Source of the DNA: Coffea arabica
Taxonomy: Eukaryota; Streptophyta; Magnoliopsida; Gentianales; Rubiaceae
Assembly (NCBI RefSeq): GCF_036785885.1
Contig: NC_092316.1
Span: 50,539,001-50,603,000, forward strand
Length of the DNA stretch: 64,000 nt
Direction: 5' to 3'
The stretch's first letter is position 1; the number at the start of each line of letters is the position of its first letter. Below the pieces are notes generated by a model, which was not told the origin of the DNA, did no database searches, and was given only the letters and a program-made list of their open reading frames with translations. A program made the translations under genes and the position numbers. Shown piece after piece: positions 46,158-58,427 of this stretch.

Positions 46158-49100
46158 GAGTCCTGGTGTGGAATTGTCAAGGAGTGGGGAGCCCCTTGAC
46201 AATTCCCCAGTTGAGAGAGGTGAATAACCTCTCCTCTCCAGACATAGTATTTTTGTGTGAAACCAAAAATAGAAGTAAATATCTGGAAAAAGTTAAAAAT
46301 ATTCTGAGATTTGATGAAGTTGTCATCGTGGATGCTATGAACAAGGCTGGTGGGATGGCAATTCTTTGGAGGGAGGAGATTAGGATAAAACAAGTACTCA
46401 AGACTGCCTTTACAATTGAAGCTCAAATTGAGGATAAGGAAAGTAGACGTGATTGGTGGTTTATTGGTATTTACGCTAGCAGTGATGATCAAGATAGGAA
46501 ACAGCAATGGCTAGTACTCCAAGCTAGGAAAGTTTTGTGGGGAGAAAGATGGATTATGGCTGGTGACTTTAATGACATTGTTTCGAATGAAGAAAAATGG
46601 GGTGGAACCTGGAGGGACGAAGGTAGCTTCAAGGCATTCAAAAACTTTATCAATGATAATCAATTGATGGATATTGGTTTTGAGGGTCATCCTTGGACCT
46701 GGTGTAATAATTGGGAAGGTGAGGGTGAGATTAAACAAAGACTGGATAGAGGTTTGTGTAGCTATCCTTGGCTCCAAGTTTTTGATAAGGTTAAGTGTAA
46801 ACACCTGGATTCTTTTGCATCTGATCATAGCATGCTGCTTATAGACACACATCCAACAAAATTCAGGAGAAAAAAGAGGTTCTACTTTGACAAAAGGTGG
46901 CTCCAACGGGATGAAGTCTTGGATGTTGTTAGACAGGCGTGGGACCAAAGGGACGATGGCTCAAGGATGTTCAAGGTTATGCAGAAAGTGAAAAGGTGTC
47001 GAGTAAATCTACTGAAGTGGAACAGTAAAATCCAAGGCAATTCAAAACAAAAAATAGAGCAAATCAAGGACCAAATGCAGCAACTAAATCTGTGTGATGC
47101 TGAGGTGAAACGAGAGAGGAAGAAGAGGCTTAAGAATGAACTGAAAGAGGCTTATAGAGATGAAGAGATCTACTGAGGTCAAAAAGCAAGGGTGCAATGG
47201 CTCAAGGCAGGAGACAAAAATACCAAATTTTTCCATGCCAGTGTGGAGGGGAGAAGGAGGAGGAACAAAGTGATCAACATCCAAAAAGAGGATGGCACAT
47301 GGACTAAGAATGAAGATGAGCTCAGTGTAGAGATAGCTAGCTATTATAGAGAACTCTTCAAGACTTCAGATGCAAATGAAATGGAGGAAGTGTTAAATGG
47401 TATTCCACACACAATCTCAGGTAGTATGAATGCTAACCTAACAAAACCTGTGGACGAAGGGGAGATTAGATCAGCCCTCTTTTCTATGAATCCTGATAAA
47501 GCTCCGGGTGTAGATGGAATGCCTCCCATTTTTTTCCAAAAGTTTTGGAACATAGTTAAAAAGGATTTGGTAGGAGCTGTCCAAACTTTCTTCCACACTA
47601 GTCATTTGCTTAAGTCTGTAAATCATACAGCCATTTCTCTCATTCCTAAAATTTTGATTCCCACATCCCTTAAGCACTATAGACCTATTAGCTTGTGCAC
47701 GACAGTTTATAAAATCATAGCAAAGATTCTAGCTAATAGGTTGAAGCAGGTTCTCCATGCCTGTATCAGTAAAACTCAGTCAGCTTTTGTTCCTGGTAGG
47801 CAAATCCTAGACAATATTATGATTTCACATGAGTTTTTACACTTCCTCAAAAACAAACGGCAAGGGAAAGAAGGATTTATGGCTGTGAAATTAGATATGT
47901 CTAAAGCTTATGACAGGGTGGAATGGGGGTTCCTGGATGCTGTAATGCGGAAAATGGGGTTCAATGACAAATGGAGAAGCTGGATAATGGAGTGTATTTC
48001 TACTGCTTCTTACTCGTTCCTGGTTAATGGCGAAGTCAAGGAGTATGTGGTGCCACAAAGGGGCATTAGGCAGGGTGATCCACTGTCACCCTACTTATTC
48101 CTCCTATGCTCGGAAGGTTTTTCCAATCTCCTCCAAAAGGCAGCGTCTGAGAAAAGAATTGAAGGCATGGGAATCAGCAGGAGGGGACCAAGACTAACCC
48201 ATTTATTTTTTGCAGATGACTCTTTGATATTTTGTAAAGCAGATTCCCAGAATGCAGCTGAGCTCAAAAGGTTACTGAACGTTTATGAAAGAGGAACGGG
48301 CCAGTTGATTAACCTGGAAAAATCCTCAGTCATCTTCAGCAACAATATGCAGCAGGAAACGAAGGAGGAAGTCAGCCAAGCTCTAGGAAATCTCCATGTT
48401 GTAAGCCAAGGCAAATACTTGGGTCTTCCAATGGTGGTCACAAGATCTAAACAGCAGCTGTTTGGATACATTAAATCCAGTATTCAACAAAGACTAAAAA
48501 AGTGGAAAAATAAACTTTTGAGTGCAGCAGGTAAGGAGATTATGCTCAAGTCTGTGGCATTGGCTCTGCCAATATACACAATGTCTTGCTTCAAGTTACC
48601 TAAAAAGTTGTGCAAGGAGATTAATTCCACAATGGCCAACTATTGGTGGGGTGAGGAGAATGGGAAGAACAAGATTCACTGGAAAGCTTGGAACAAGATA
48701 TCGAGGGACAAGAAGGCAGGTGGCTTAGGCTTCAAGGATTTGGAGGCTTTCAATCTAGCCTTATTGGGAAAGCAGATTTGGAGGTTGCTCACTCAACCAA
48801 ATTTGCTGGTCAGTAGAGTTCTAAAGTCCAGGTATCACCCAAAGCAATCAATTTTCAAGTGTAAAGTTGCAGGGAATGCTTCATGGATTTGGAAAGGACT
48901 GATGCGAGCTAGGCAGCTGGTTGAAGAAGGAACTCGAAAAAGGATTGGTAATGGTCTGAGTACTAACATTTGGGAGGACAACTGGATTCCTATGACACCA
49001 AATGGAAGAGTGACAACACAGCAGCCACAAGGAGCTAATTTGGTTAAGGTGGCAGACTTGATCGTCCAGAAAAGATGGAACAAGAACCTTCTCTTTAGGA

Positions 49101-50224
49101 ATTTCACCTCCACGGATGTTGAAGGAATACTAAGCATCCCCATAAGCTTAGTAGACAGAGAGGACAGCAACTTTTGGATTCATAATTCAAATGGGCTTTA
49201 TTCAGTGCGATCAGCCTACAGGGTACTAACTGAAGAGCCGAAGGCTTTCGAGCAGGAGCTCAGGGGGCCAGCTAGTACTAGCTGGAGTATCCAAAGTCAG
49301 AAAATTTGGAAGTACCTGTGGAAACTGAATATTAAGCATAAAGTGAAGCTTTTCTTATGGAAATGTCTCAACCAAGCATTACCTGTAAGACACCTCATTC
49401 ACAGTAGAACACAACAAGGTGATCCTATTTGTAGAGTATGCGGAGAAGAATGCGAAACAGTTGAACATGCATTACTCAACTGTAACCATGTTAAACTGGT
49501 GTGGAGAATGGCAACTATCCAATGGGAGGGAATTACAAATCTGCAAGGCTGTTTTGGTTCGTGGTGGACCGCGGTGATGGAGGCGAGGTCCAGAAGTGAG
49601 GGAGATGAACACATTTCTCTCACGGCTAACATTCTTTGGCAGATTTGGAAGAGCAGAAATGCGACGGAATTTGAAGGTAAGCAGCATCCCCCAATACGAA
49701 TAGTGCAGAAAGCTCATGAGGAATGGTTGGAATATGGTGAAGCTAATCTCACTGCTTTAAAGAGGAGTACAGAAGAAACAGGAGACCAGCCGCAACCCCC
49801 CCAGCAACAAGAACAAACAGCAGGCATTCTGAGATTAAGATTTGCTATCGAAAAGAGCAAAGACAGCCCCCAAATGGGGATTGGAGCAACTGTCTCTTTG
49901 GATAACCAACAACTGATGAGAGGATGGGCTCTACGGGAAAGATGTTCTTGCCATAAGCTAATTGATGAACTTACTGCAATTAAGCTACTGATTTGTAAAG
50001 CTGCTGTACAGAGTTTGGAGCGGTTAGAAGTTCAGGTCCAGGATAAGCAGACACTCCATCTTATCCAGCAGCCAAAATCTTCGGATATGCGAGTGGTCAC
50101 ACTGCTGGAGGATATACATAACCTTAAGTACCTGTTTCGTATGTGTTCCTTTTGCCTAGTTAACAGGGATATTAACCATATTACTCATAGGATTAGCGCT
50201 CATGCGCTAGATTTTTTTTGTTGA
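46154..50224 (+). pseudogene. LINE ORF2 with one premature stop
   Basis: The first part (46154-47176, 340 residues) is the endonuclease and linker, with ETK, GDFND and SDH motifs kept. A TGA at 47174-47176 stands where related LINEs have a tryptophan codon (xYWxQKARVxWL). The same frame continues from 47177 to 50224 with reverse transcriptase (KLDMSKAYDRVEW, FADD), an RVT zinc region and a degenerate RNase H-like tail in which the first and last catalytic aspartates are not recognisable. The start ATG overlaps the ORF1 stop as ATGA. Apart from the single stop the frame is intact, so inactivation is recent. Confidence 0.85.
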
Positions 50225-50346
50225 CCAAGAATTCTGGATTCATCAGTGATAGTTAGCACTGACTGTGTAGTTCCCTCAAGTCTTTACTTGAAATTGTAAA
50301 GGTTTTGTTCATCTATAAAATCACTTATCGTTTCGGAAAAAAAAAA

Positions 50347-50562
50347 GGTCCTTATTCCAGAAATGCTCCTTTTGTTTAGATAGGAGCCTAGATTGTAGAT
50401 GTAAATTGATTAGTGATTATGCTTTAGGGATCTTTCAAGATGAGGTATGGATCAATTCTTAGTATGTTTAACACTATGGTATAGAATCACTTGAGCCTTT
50501 GCTCATATAAGTATACATCTTTTGTCCATCAATATAAATTCTATCGTTGCTGAAAAAAAAAA
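50347..50562 (+). mobile_element. 3' end of another LINE
   Basis: Non-coding sequence ending ATCTATCGTTGCTG plus a poly-A run at 50553-50562 (the genomic text reads TTCTATCGTTGCTG). The terminal pattern matches the 3' ends at 14185-14210 and 50315-50346, so this is a short 5'-truncated copy. Confidence 0.55.
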
Positions 50563-50603
50563 TATGCCAAGAAGAGAGATGCAAAAGTCGTTGCTTTTTA
50601 TTG

Positions 50604-51223
50604 GATCTCACGGTTATAGTTGAACCAAATCTTTTATCATCCCTTGGCTAGAATAAGAAATTTAGTTGCTCTTCGTTGAGAAAACCCAAGCAAAAATATA
50701 TGAATTCTTGACAATGTTATTGTTTCACATGAATATCTGCATTACATGAAAAACAAAAAACAAGGACGGAGTGGTTTTATGGCCATGAAATTGGACATGT
50801 CAAAGGCCTACGATAGAGTGGAGTAAAAATTCCTTGTTTCCATGATGGACAACATGGGCTTCTATACTGTCTGGAGAAAGTGGATAATGAGCTGCATTTC
50901 TTCAGTAACATACTCGTTCAGTATCAATGGAGTACCAAAAGAGTTTGTAATCCCACAAAGAAGAATAAGACAAGGTGATCCCCTATCACCCTATATATTC
51001 CTATTATGTTCAGAAGGTTTCTCCAACTTATTGAAGCAGGCAGAAGTGGACAAAAGGATCTTAGGGATAAAAATAAGCAGGAATGGACCAAGTATGACTC
51101 ACCTATTTTTTGTAGATGACTCCCTAATGACATGAAATTCTGAGGAAATACGAGAGAGGTTCAGGTCAATCCATAAACCTGGAAAAATCCACAGTTTTTT
51201 TCAGTAAGAATGTTAGTCAATAG
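50604..51223 (+). repeat. chimeric LTR/LINE segment, copy 2
   Basis: Near-identical direct repeat of 41710-42330. The catalytic FADD of the reverse transcriptase is FVDD here. It ends where the foldback at 51219-51495 begins. Confidence 0.9.
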
Positions 51224-51495
51224 ATCACTCGCAAAAACATATTTCCAACAAATAAATTAAAGCAATTAAAAAATTTTAATTAAAACCCATTTGTTTCTTC
51301 AAAAGAATGAAATAGTGCTAAAGCTCTCAAGCAGTAAACCCTTAGTGCAACAAAACTGAGGAATATGTCTAAGGGTTTAGTGCTTGAGAGCTTTAACACT
51401 ATTTCGTTCTTTTGAAAAAGCAAATGGGTTTTAATTAAGATTTTTTAATTGTTTTAATTTATTTGTTGGAAATATGTTTTTGCGAGTGGTCTATT
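51219..51495. repeat. 277-bp foldback (long inverted repeat)
   Basis: Left arm from AATAGATCACTCGCAAAAAC to about 51345 and right arm to GTTTTTGCGAGTGGTCTATT are inverted copies of about 125 bp separated by about 23 bases. A handful of mismatches and small indels separate the arms. Transcription through it would give a long RNA hairpin. Terminal composition does not match a superfamily I can name. Confidence 0.88.
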
Positions 51496-52917
51496 AATTC
51501 TATCCCCAAAATTTATAACCGGCTTATTAGATGGTTTGATTCACAACGGAGAGTTTATTTCTAGGATGTAAAAGCTTGGATTTTTAAATGTGAAGGACCA
51601 ACTTGCTTCGTTTTAAATGTGAGGGACGAAAAGAATAATTTTACAAAATGTGAGGGATGAAATAGGTCATTTTCTCTTAAAAAAATAAAATTTTACAAAT
51701 AGTTCTTTCCTTTTTTTGCTTTGACAATACTAATAGCGGGGGAGGAAGGTACGCGATTTGAGGGTTAGTAGTTGGTTCCCTAACAAATAATACAAATTAT
51801 TGTTGCCTTCCACAAGATCAACACAAAAAAAAAAAAGAAAAAATTTCGGGCGAGTGACAATACCAATTCTTACTTGATATTCCAAAGGTTAAAGCCAGAA
51901 GTGTGTTTGGTGTTTAAAAATTCAATCTTTGTTCCTCATGCTGTGTGTTTGGTGCATCTACCATGCTCTCCTAATCAACTTCATTAAAACAATCACAACT
52001 AAATATAGAAAAAGGATTTATCATAATTATAAAACTAAGAAGAAATATAATTTGCAACATAAAAATGTTGGAATTATACAACTTCTCTGCAGATTTATAG
52101 TACTAGAATAAATGAATGGGAGGGGTTAAATCCAAACCCTTATATCCTAAATCCACACCCTAGCTATCAATATGACAATTAAGTCCCTCTCACTTAATGA
52201 CTTTCACATATAATTTTTAATGTTTCAAAATTATTATTTCATACAATGAAAACAATTTGCCATAACACTATTCTTTCAATTATTTTCCTAATTTTTTAAA
52301 AATTCATTGCATGTTGTTTTTAATAATTTGTACTACATTAAGATCTTTAAATAATAATAAATTCATGAAACTAATCAAGTTGGGGAATACAGTTAGAGAT
52401 CATATGTACTTCAAGGGTGTTATTACATAAATAATTTCATCATTTCAACATAATAGATATGCATCCTATAAAAGAAACTAAAAAAACCACCAAAAGAACA
52501 TCCCATGATGCATAAATTTGGTATAATGTTTAATTAACAGCCAAAACCTCCAATGGGGTTACATATAAATGCCGAAATATTAGAAATTTTTACAAGGAAC
52601 ATGAATACTATGATAATTTTGATTGTTATATACTAAAAAATAAAAAAAATTTAAAAATACACATTTCACATCTTATAAGGTGAACGTTTTTCAAAACCCA
52701 TGAGACTTTTGTTGAAAACATCTAGAAGAAAAAGTAATTGAAGAAATGGTTAAAAATCAATGTTAAGCAAATTGTTTGCAAGTATAAAAGTTAAATTTCG
52801 AATTGCAAAATCTTAGAAGAAAACCATTCATTGTAAAGGGTTTTAATTTCATATTAACCTTTAAGGTGTGGATATAGGATATGAGAGTGTGGATTTAGCC
52901 CCTTCTTGAATGAATTA
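51496..52917. other. intergenic; duplicated block at 51719-51893
   Basis: The block at 51719-51893 matches 28701-29036. The rest is AT-rich with no supported gene. Confidence 0.45.
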
Positions 52918-53575
52918 GGTTCCGTTTGGTAAAATTGAATCTGAATTCTGAAGTTTGAATTCTGAAATCTGAATACTGAAATAATTAATTTGCTGAATTT
53001 TAAGCACTGAAAAAATTTATGAATGTCTGAATTTTAATGCTAAACCTATTTATACTATTTGATAAATATTTATAGCTGAATGCTTAATAAGTTTAATTTG
53101 ACAATTTTGCCCTTATATCCTTTCATTCAAAAAAGAAATAGAATCTATGATTTAATTAATTTAAAATTATTAGGTATGAAAATGACAATATTTATTTTTA
53201 AATCAAGTTAATATAAAAGATGAAATATATTATATGAGAAGTATGGAGAAGATGTGAAAGTCATTAAAAAGGGAGAAAAAAGAAACTAAAAATCGTTAGA
53301 TGGAGAATATTAGGTTATTTAATTAGATAAGAATTTTGAACATAATTAATAAACAAGGGTAAATTTGGTAGATAAGATAAAGTAGTTGAAGTAACTCTAT
53401 TGATTCTTATCAGAATTAAACATTCAGTTAGGATTCTTGTGCTAAAAAAAATACACACAGGTTCAGCAGTGCTTAACATGTTCAGCAAATAGATTTTCAT
53501 TTATCAAACACTCAAAACATTTGAATTTCTAAAAAAATTCAGATTCAGCACTTTTTTATGTTATCAAACATACCC
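52918..53575. mobile_element. Tourist-like MITE (PIF/Harbinger type)
   Basis: Left end GGTTCCGTTTGGTAA and reverse-complemented right end GGGTATGTTTGATAA are inverted repeats. TTA flanks both sides (52915-52917 and 53576-53578), the 3-bp target expected for PIF/Harbinger. Near both ends CTGAATCTGAATT-type motifs are also inverted. No transposase is encoded. Confidence 0.75.
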
Positions 53576-53578
53576 TTA

Positions 53579-55390
53579 GTTGTTGAATAAATTTAGTTAT
53601 TAGGAGTAGTTCCACATTTTGTGACTTTTAACTAGTGTAACTATTTTGAATTATATTTTGTTGATATTTATTAGCAGAAAATTGTGATGGTTGGTTTCTT
53701 GTATGTTCTATGAATGGCGAACTCATAAATGAAGAATTTAGAATCTTTTCCAATCCCTCAAAATAAGACTTTATAATAAGTCCTTTTTTTTCCAATATTA
53801 ACTATTAGTAATGTTTCTTAATTTATACTCTAAATTTTAACAAAAATAAATAACAAATTATGGAAGCAACATCTTCAAACCTATTAGAATGCTTGTGATT
53901 TCTATGCACTTCAACATGCTTCAATTGACCGTGGACTCTTGAGAGAAAGAGCCATGGTCATTTGGCGACAAAAGCTCCCCATTACTTTTTGTTTTTTTCC
54001 TCTAAAACTTTGCAAGCTAAAGTAAAATTGAAGTTTTCTTGTGATCTTGTCCCATATGCTGTCTAATTTATTGACTTTTCCGTTTCTAATAATTGAGCAT
54101 ATGCATTTGCTTTTGTAATTTGTCCCAATGAATGTGTAATTGCTTTTGTCATCTTGGGTTTGGCTGGCTGACAGCAATAATACCTGTATGACGTAGTATT
54201 TTACCCTATCTTTTTTTTTGGGGGGTTGAGAACGGAGTAGAAAAAGCAAGACAAAGGAGGGAAATTGAAATAGGAGTTAAATCTCATGGACACACTCAAT
54301 TTAAACAAAGGGACAAGTATCATTTTAAAACATGGTGTAATACTAATTAAAAAAGTGTAATAAAAAAGCCAAAGCCCTTGTATCTCATAAATAACTTGCC
54401 TTTGTCATCTTGGGTTATGGTGACTTGCACAATTGCACAATCGCACAATCGGATTAACGTCCAATTGCTATTTTTTCTCAAAAAATTTTACTTTTTTTCA
54501 AATACATTTTTTTAATCATTCTTTTATCATACATATATCAAATCTTTATAATGTGCGTATATGCGTGTGCATGTTTTACAAAAACTCCAAAAAATAGTAA
54601 TCCAAACGGTTTCTAAGACTGTCTGCGCAACTACTAATACATGTTATAAATAACTCGCCTAGTGCAAAACCTGGACCATAAAATTCTTAATGAGGAGCAG
54701 CTTTCATAAATGTTCTGCTGTGATTTAACTTGCGAGTCGGGGACGGAATCGAAGTTTGGACCACAAAATAGCCAATCAGTTTGGACTTTGCAGCCCATGT
54801 GGAAAATTGCACCGTCAAATTGCTATCATTGCCAGGAAGAGGAAGATCCATTTCATTTCTTCTTTCCCTTTCCTTGTACCAGATAAGTTGTGCGGAAGAA
54901 GTACCTAAACCATTGTGGTCTCTTAGAAGAAATACTTTGAAATGTTGCTGGCGGTTCGCCTCATCAATTTGGAATTTAAATGTTTGAATAAGAATAATTA
55001 TTTGAATAATCAACAACTAAGACTAAAATACCACACAAGGAAATTTTTAAGTAAAAATAAAATAACTTGGCTTCCAAAAGTGGAGTTTGGTCAAGATTCA
55101 ATGCTTGAACTAGGTCCAATAGAGATAAGGAAGATCGATGCTTGACCATAGAAACAAAAACTTGAAACTTTTGGTATTTATTTATTTTTACTAATATTCC
55201 TATTTTTTTGTTCAAGCCAATTTAGTAGCAATAAAATTATATCTATGGTTGAATTTTCTTTTATCCGTCTTTTGATTTTCTATTGATATCGCATTTCTTA
55301 TTTACTATTATAAAGTTCTAATAATCACATCTATTGATCAAATTAGCATTTACTTAGTCATTATTTGAGAGTTATATATATATATATATA
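53579..55390. other. intergenic, no gene recognised
   Basis: The longest frame on the minus strand (54687-55016) has no recognisable motif and no start context. A block near 54450-54600 resembles the MITE family at 1522-1691. Nothing else is supported. Confidence 0.4.
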
Positions 55391-55722
55391 GGGCCATAAA
55401 TTATTGGTCGAATCATGTTTTGGCCATCAAATTATTTTTCATCAGTAATTGACCACTAAACAACTTAATCAGTAAACCTATGACCATTTAGTCGATAATT
55501 GTTCTTAATCTGTGAAATTAGCAGTACACATGGCAAAGTGCGGGGGCAATTTTGTCCAACAATTACGCAACTCTATTTCACAGATTAATTGCTAATTTCA
55601 TAGATTAAAAGCAATTATCCACCTAATGGTCACGAGTTTACTAATTATGTTGTTTAGTGGCCAATTCTGATAAAAAATAATTTGATGGCCAAAATATGAT
55701 CCGACCAATAGTTTAGTGGCTG
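55391..55722. mobile_element. long-TIR MITE inside a (TA)n tract
   Basis: Arms of roughly 110 bp are inverted: GGCCATAAATTATTGGTCG on the left, and GCCACTAAACTATTGGTCGG as the reverse complement of the right. Inner blocks such as GGCCATCAAATTATTTTTCA are also paired. TA repeats lie on both sides (55375-55390 and 55738-55770). Confidence 0.75.
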
Positions 55723-55735
55723 CTGAGATTTTTTA

Positions 55736-55772
<37 letters not shown>

Positions 55773-56521
55773 TAAATGAGAGAGTTCGAATCTAGGATCT
55801 TTCACTTGCACTCCATTCCCTCAAACATCCAATCCATCTTTCCCTCGTATTTGAGAGTTATATTAACTAATTGCATACTAAAATTAAAGTGATACTAATC
55901 CTGTATACCAATATAAGAAAACTAAGAGTTGGATTGCTATAAGATATTTTCACAAGGAGAAATTAAAGGAGATTGCTTATTTGATATTTAGAAGTTATAT
56001 ATGAAATACTAATTCTATAACGAGGTTAATTTTGTACTAATTTTATATCCTATGCTAATATAAGGAAGCTAAGGATTAAATTGATATATGACATGTTTTA
56101 CAAAGAGAGATTAAACAAGATTTGTTAGTCGATTTTTGAAAGCGATTACAATGATAAACATGCTGAAGAGGATAAAGTGTAAATTTTTTATTTGAAAAAT
56201 TTAAGGCTCCATGTACAGATTATAAAAAATTTTGGGAGACCTATATAGATTTTAGAAAACCATTTTTTTTTTTAGAGGACGGCTGCCTGGCTGCCTCTGC
56301 CCACCTCCCCCAAATCCGCCCCGGTCAAAATTGAGGTGGCGCATTTGCAAATTGTTCCGATCCTCCTTTTTGGTCAACTAACAACCGCTCAGCACGGTAC
56401 ATGAACACATTTTGGTCCCCAACCCCATCCACAAAGGCTGATCTCCATGCACCAGATTTGAAATTGAAGTTGCCCCAGTAGTACTAGGGCCATGCCACGC
56501 AATGCATGAGTCTTCTTCTTC
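55723..56521. other. upstream region of the germin-like gene
   Basis: A short tRNA-like block (AGAGTTCGAATCTAGGATC at 55782) follows the (TA)n tract and may be SINE debris. No gene is seen. Confidence 0.4.
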
Positions 56522-56529
56522 TATAAATA
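56522..56529 (+). promoter_or_regulatory. TATA box of the germin-like gene
   Basis: TATAAATA stands 104 bases before the start codon, a normal plant distance given a 5' leader of about 75 bases. Confidence 0.7.
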
Positions 56530-56632
56530 CTCGTCCCTTGGGAAATATCAACGTACCAGCTAATTCCTAGCAAGTATACAAACCTAATCAACTTCAGCTA
56601 CTTACTTACCCTCTGGCTAGCAAATTGAAAAC

Positions 56633-57310
56633 ATGGCTTCCTACAATATTATTCACCTTGTCGTTTGCCTGTCATTCTTGTCACTTCTGCAGCTACCAAT
56701 GCCTTCACACTGTGCCGATCCTAGTCCATTGCAGGATTTCTGTGTTGCGGATTTGAGCTCCCCATTGCTTGTCAATGGCTTTCCGTGCAGAAAGCCGGAG
56801 ACTGTAACTTCCAACGACTTCTTCTTTGATGGGCTGCAGAAAAGGGGAAGGGTGTTCGATCCCCTTAATGTGAACCTCACTGAAGTAGACGTCTTCGCAT
56901 TTCCAGCGCTGAACACTTTGGGGGTGTCCATGAACCGAGTTGAATTTCTTCCCGAAGGAGAAAACCCACCCCACACCCACCCTCGTGCTAGCGAGTTGTC
57001 CCTGGTCACGGAGGGGAAACTGTTTGTGGGTTGGGTATCAACTCAATATATTCTGTACTGGAAAGTTCTGACCGCAGGAGAAGTGTTCGTGATTCCTCCA
57101 GGGTTAGTGCACTTTCAGCGTAATGTCGGGGAGGGGAACGCAGTATTTTATGCTTTCTTTAACAGTCAGAATCCAGGGATTTCGAAGATAGCCCCCACAC
57201 TCTTTCATTCTACGCCTTTGATCCCAGATCCAGTGCTTACAACAGCGTTCAATGTGAATCAAACTATCATCGACCTCATCAAGTCCGGGGCTTCTGTGCT
57301 GGTTCCATAA
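56633..57310 (+). CDS. germin-like protein (cupin), intact
   Basis: A 225-residue intronless protein. Residues 1-27 are a signal peptide ending before DPSPLQDFCVAD, the usual mature start of germin-like proteins. Cys37 and Cys52 form the conserved N-terminal disulfide pair. Germin box 1 (PPHTHPRASE) supplies metal ligands His114, His116 and Glu121, and box 2 (IPPGLVHFQRN) supplies His160, so the manganese site is complete. N81 and N209 are glycosylation sequons. Germin-like proteins are extracellular hexamers; some have superoxide dismutase or oxalate oxidase activity, others act as receptors. Which applies here cannot be decided from sequence. Length is normal for the family and there are no disruptions. 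Confidence 0.93.
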   Translation: MASYNIIHLVVCLSFLSLLQLPMPSHCADPSPLQDFCVADLSSPLLVNGFPCRKPETVTSNDFFFDGLQKRGRVFDPLNVNLTEVDVFAFPALNTLGVSMNRVEFLPEGENPPHTHPRASELSLVTEGKLFVGWVSTQYILYWKVLTAGEVFVIPPGLVHFQRNVGEGNAVFYAFFNSQNPGISKIAPTLFHSTPLIPDPVLTTAFNVNQTIIDLIKSGASVLVP

Positions 57311-57661
57311 GCTCCAAATAATTAATTGTCGTTGGTTCTTATCATCTACCATAGAATCAGGATATTGAATAACAGCAAGAACGATACTCTGATCATTCAC
57401 CCTAAAGTCCGGTCTTTGCAATGTATAATCCATTTGCAGATGGATAAAATAAAACATCTCAGAAGTCAGTTGTTTGAAGTCATGAAATAATCCCTACTCT
57501 TAGAGAGTCTCACCACATGAAAAATGTGGATGTATTTGTAGTGAAGTTTGTATATTTTTTTTCCCTCAAAGATGGAATGAGTGTGCTTTACATCAAATGA
57601 ACAAGTGTTACTTTTAATCTTCTTTGCATGAAATCTTAACAATTTATTGCTATATATATTA
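57311..57661. other. 3' flank of the germin-like gene
   Basis: Presumed 3' untranslated region. No separate gene is visible. Confidence 0.5.
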
Positions 57662-58330
57662 GTGCAAAAAAAAAAATCTGGATAGCTCTCAAACTATTAA
57701 GTTGGCCTGACTTTTAAAACTTTTGCCCCTCGAACTTATAAAAGGGTATATTCTCCACTTTTTTAACTAGAGATAATGTTAAAACCTCCCCTAAGGTGTA
57801 TGTTAATTTAACTTGGCACTCTAAAGTTCTAAATATATTACTAACCTTCACTAAAACTATACCTTTTGTAACAATCTCATCTTTATATCATTAAAATATT
57901 GTAATAATAAGCATTTAACAAGAGGGATATATTTTTCTTCCAATTCTACCCTTTTGTATTGTCTTATATTGAATTTTCTACCAATTTGATTATAATATAA
58001 GATTTACATGTTTTGCCTAAAAGTTTTCTCTTCCATAATATTTGCCCAAAAAATTGTTGAAGTAATGAAGATAATGTTGTCAATACATATGCTCTGATAG
58101 CAATGGCCACATCTCACCAATATGAAAGTTGAATGATATTTGTAGCTTTCCAAAGATGCCAAGTGATAGTACCATAAATTTCAGTGGAGGTTTCTAAAAT
58201 GATCTCTAACCAAAAGGGGAGAGAGTATATCTTTTTACAGGTTTGAGTGGCATAAGTATGTACTTAATAGTTCGAGAGTGAAAAATCGACCAGCTATATA
58301 GTTTGGGAGCCATTCTAATTTTTTGCCCTA
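57662..58330. mobile_element. nested MITEs
   Basis: An outer pair of inverted ends (left GATAGCTCTCAAACTATTAA; right, reverse-complemented, AATGGCTCCCAAACTATATA) encloses an inner element at about 57769-58212 whose ends (GAGATAATGTTAAAACCTCC and, reversed, GAGATCATTTTAGAAACCTC) are related to the Mutator-like MITE at 4988-5669. Confidence 0.65.
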
Positions 58331-58427
58331 TAAATTATGTATTAGTGTCCCTTTATGTAAATTATACTAATAAATTAAGGTATTAATCCACCGTGTTTTT
58401 ATAGTTGGTAAATTACCATTGGATTTC

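Larger units (their letters stand above)
44370..50346 (+). mobile_element. nearly full-length L1-type LINE with one nonsense codon in ORF2
   Basis: Begins directly after the poly-A tail of the preceding LINE, has a leader of about 250 bases, ORF1, ORF2 and a poly-A tail at 50337-50346. The 3' end (TATCGTTTCGG then A-run) resembles that of the LINE at 11070-14210. No matching target-site duplication could be found, probably because it landed within another repeat. Confidence 0.88.

Noticed and set aside
54687..55016. A 109-residue frame on the minus strand with somewhat gene-like composition
   Set aside because: There is no family match that I recognise, no splice context and no start support; it may be an old exon but cannot be supported.
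55782..55800. A tRNA gene suggested by GTTCGAATC
   Set aside because: Only a B-box-like block is present; no cloverleaf or A box at the right distance could be drawn.
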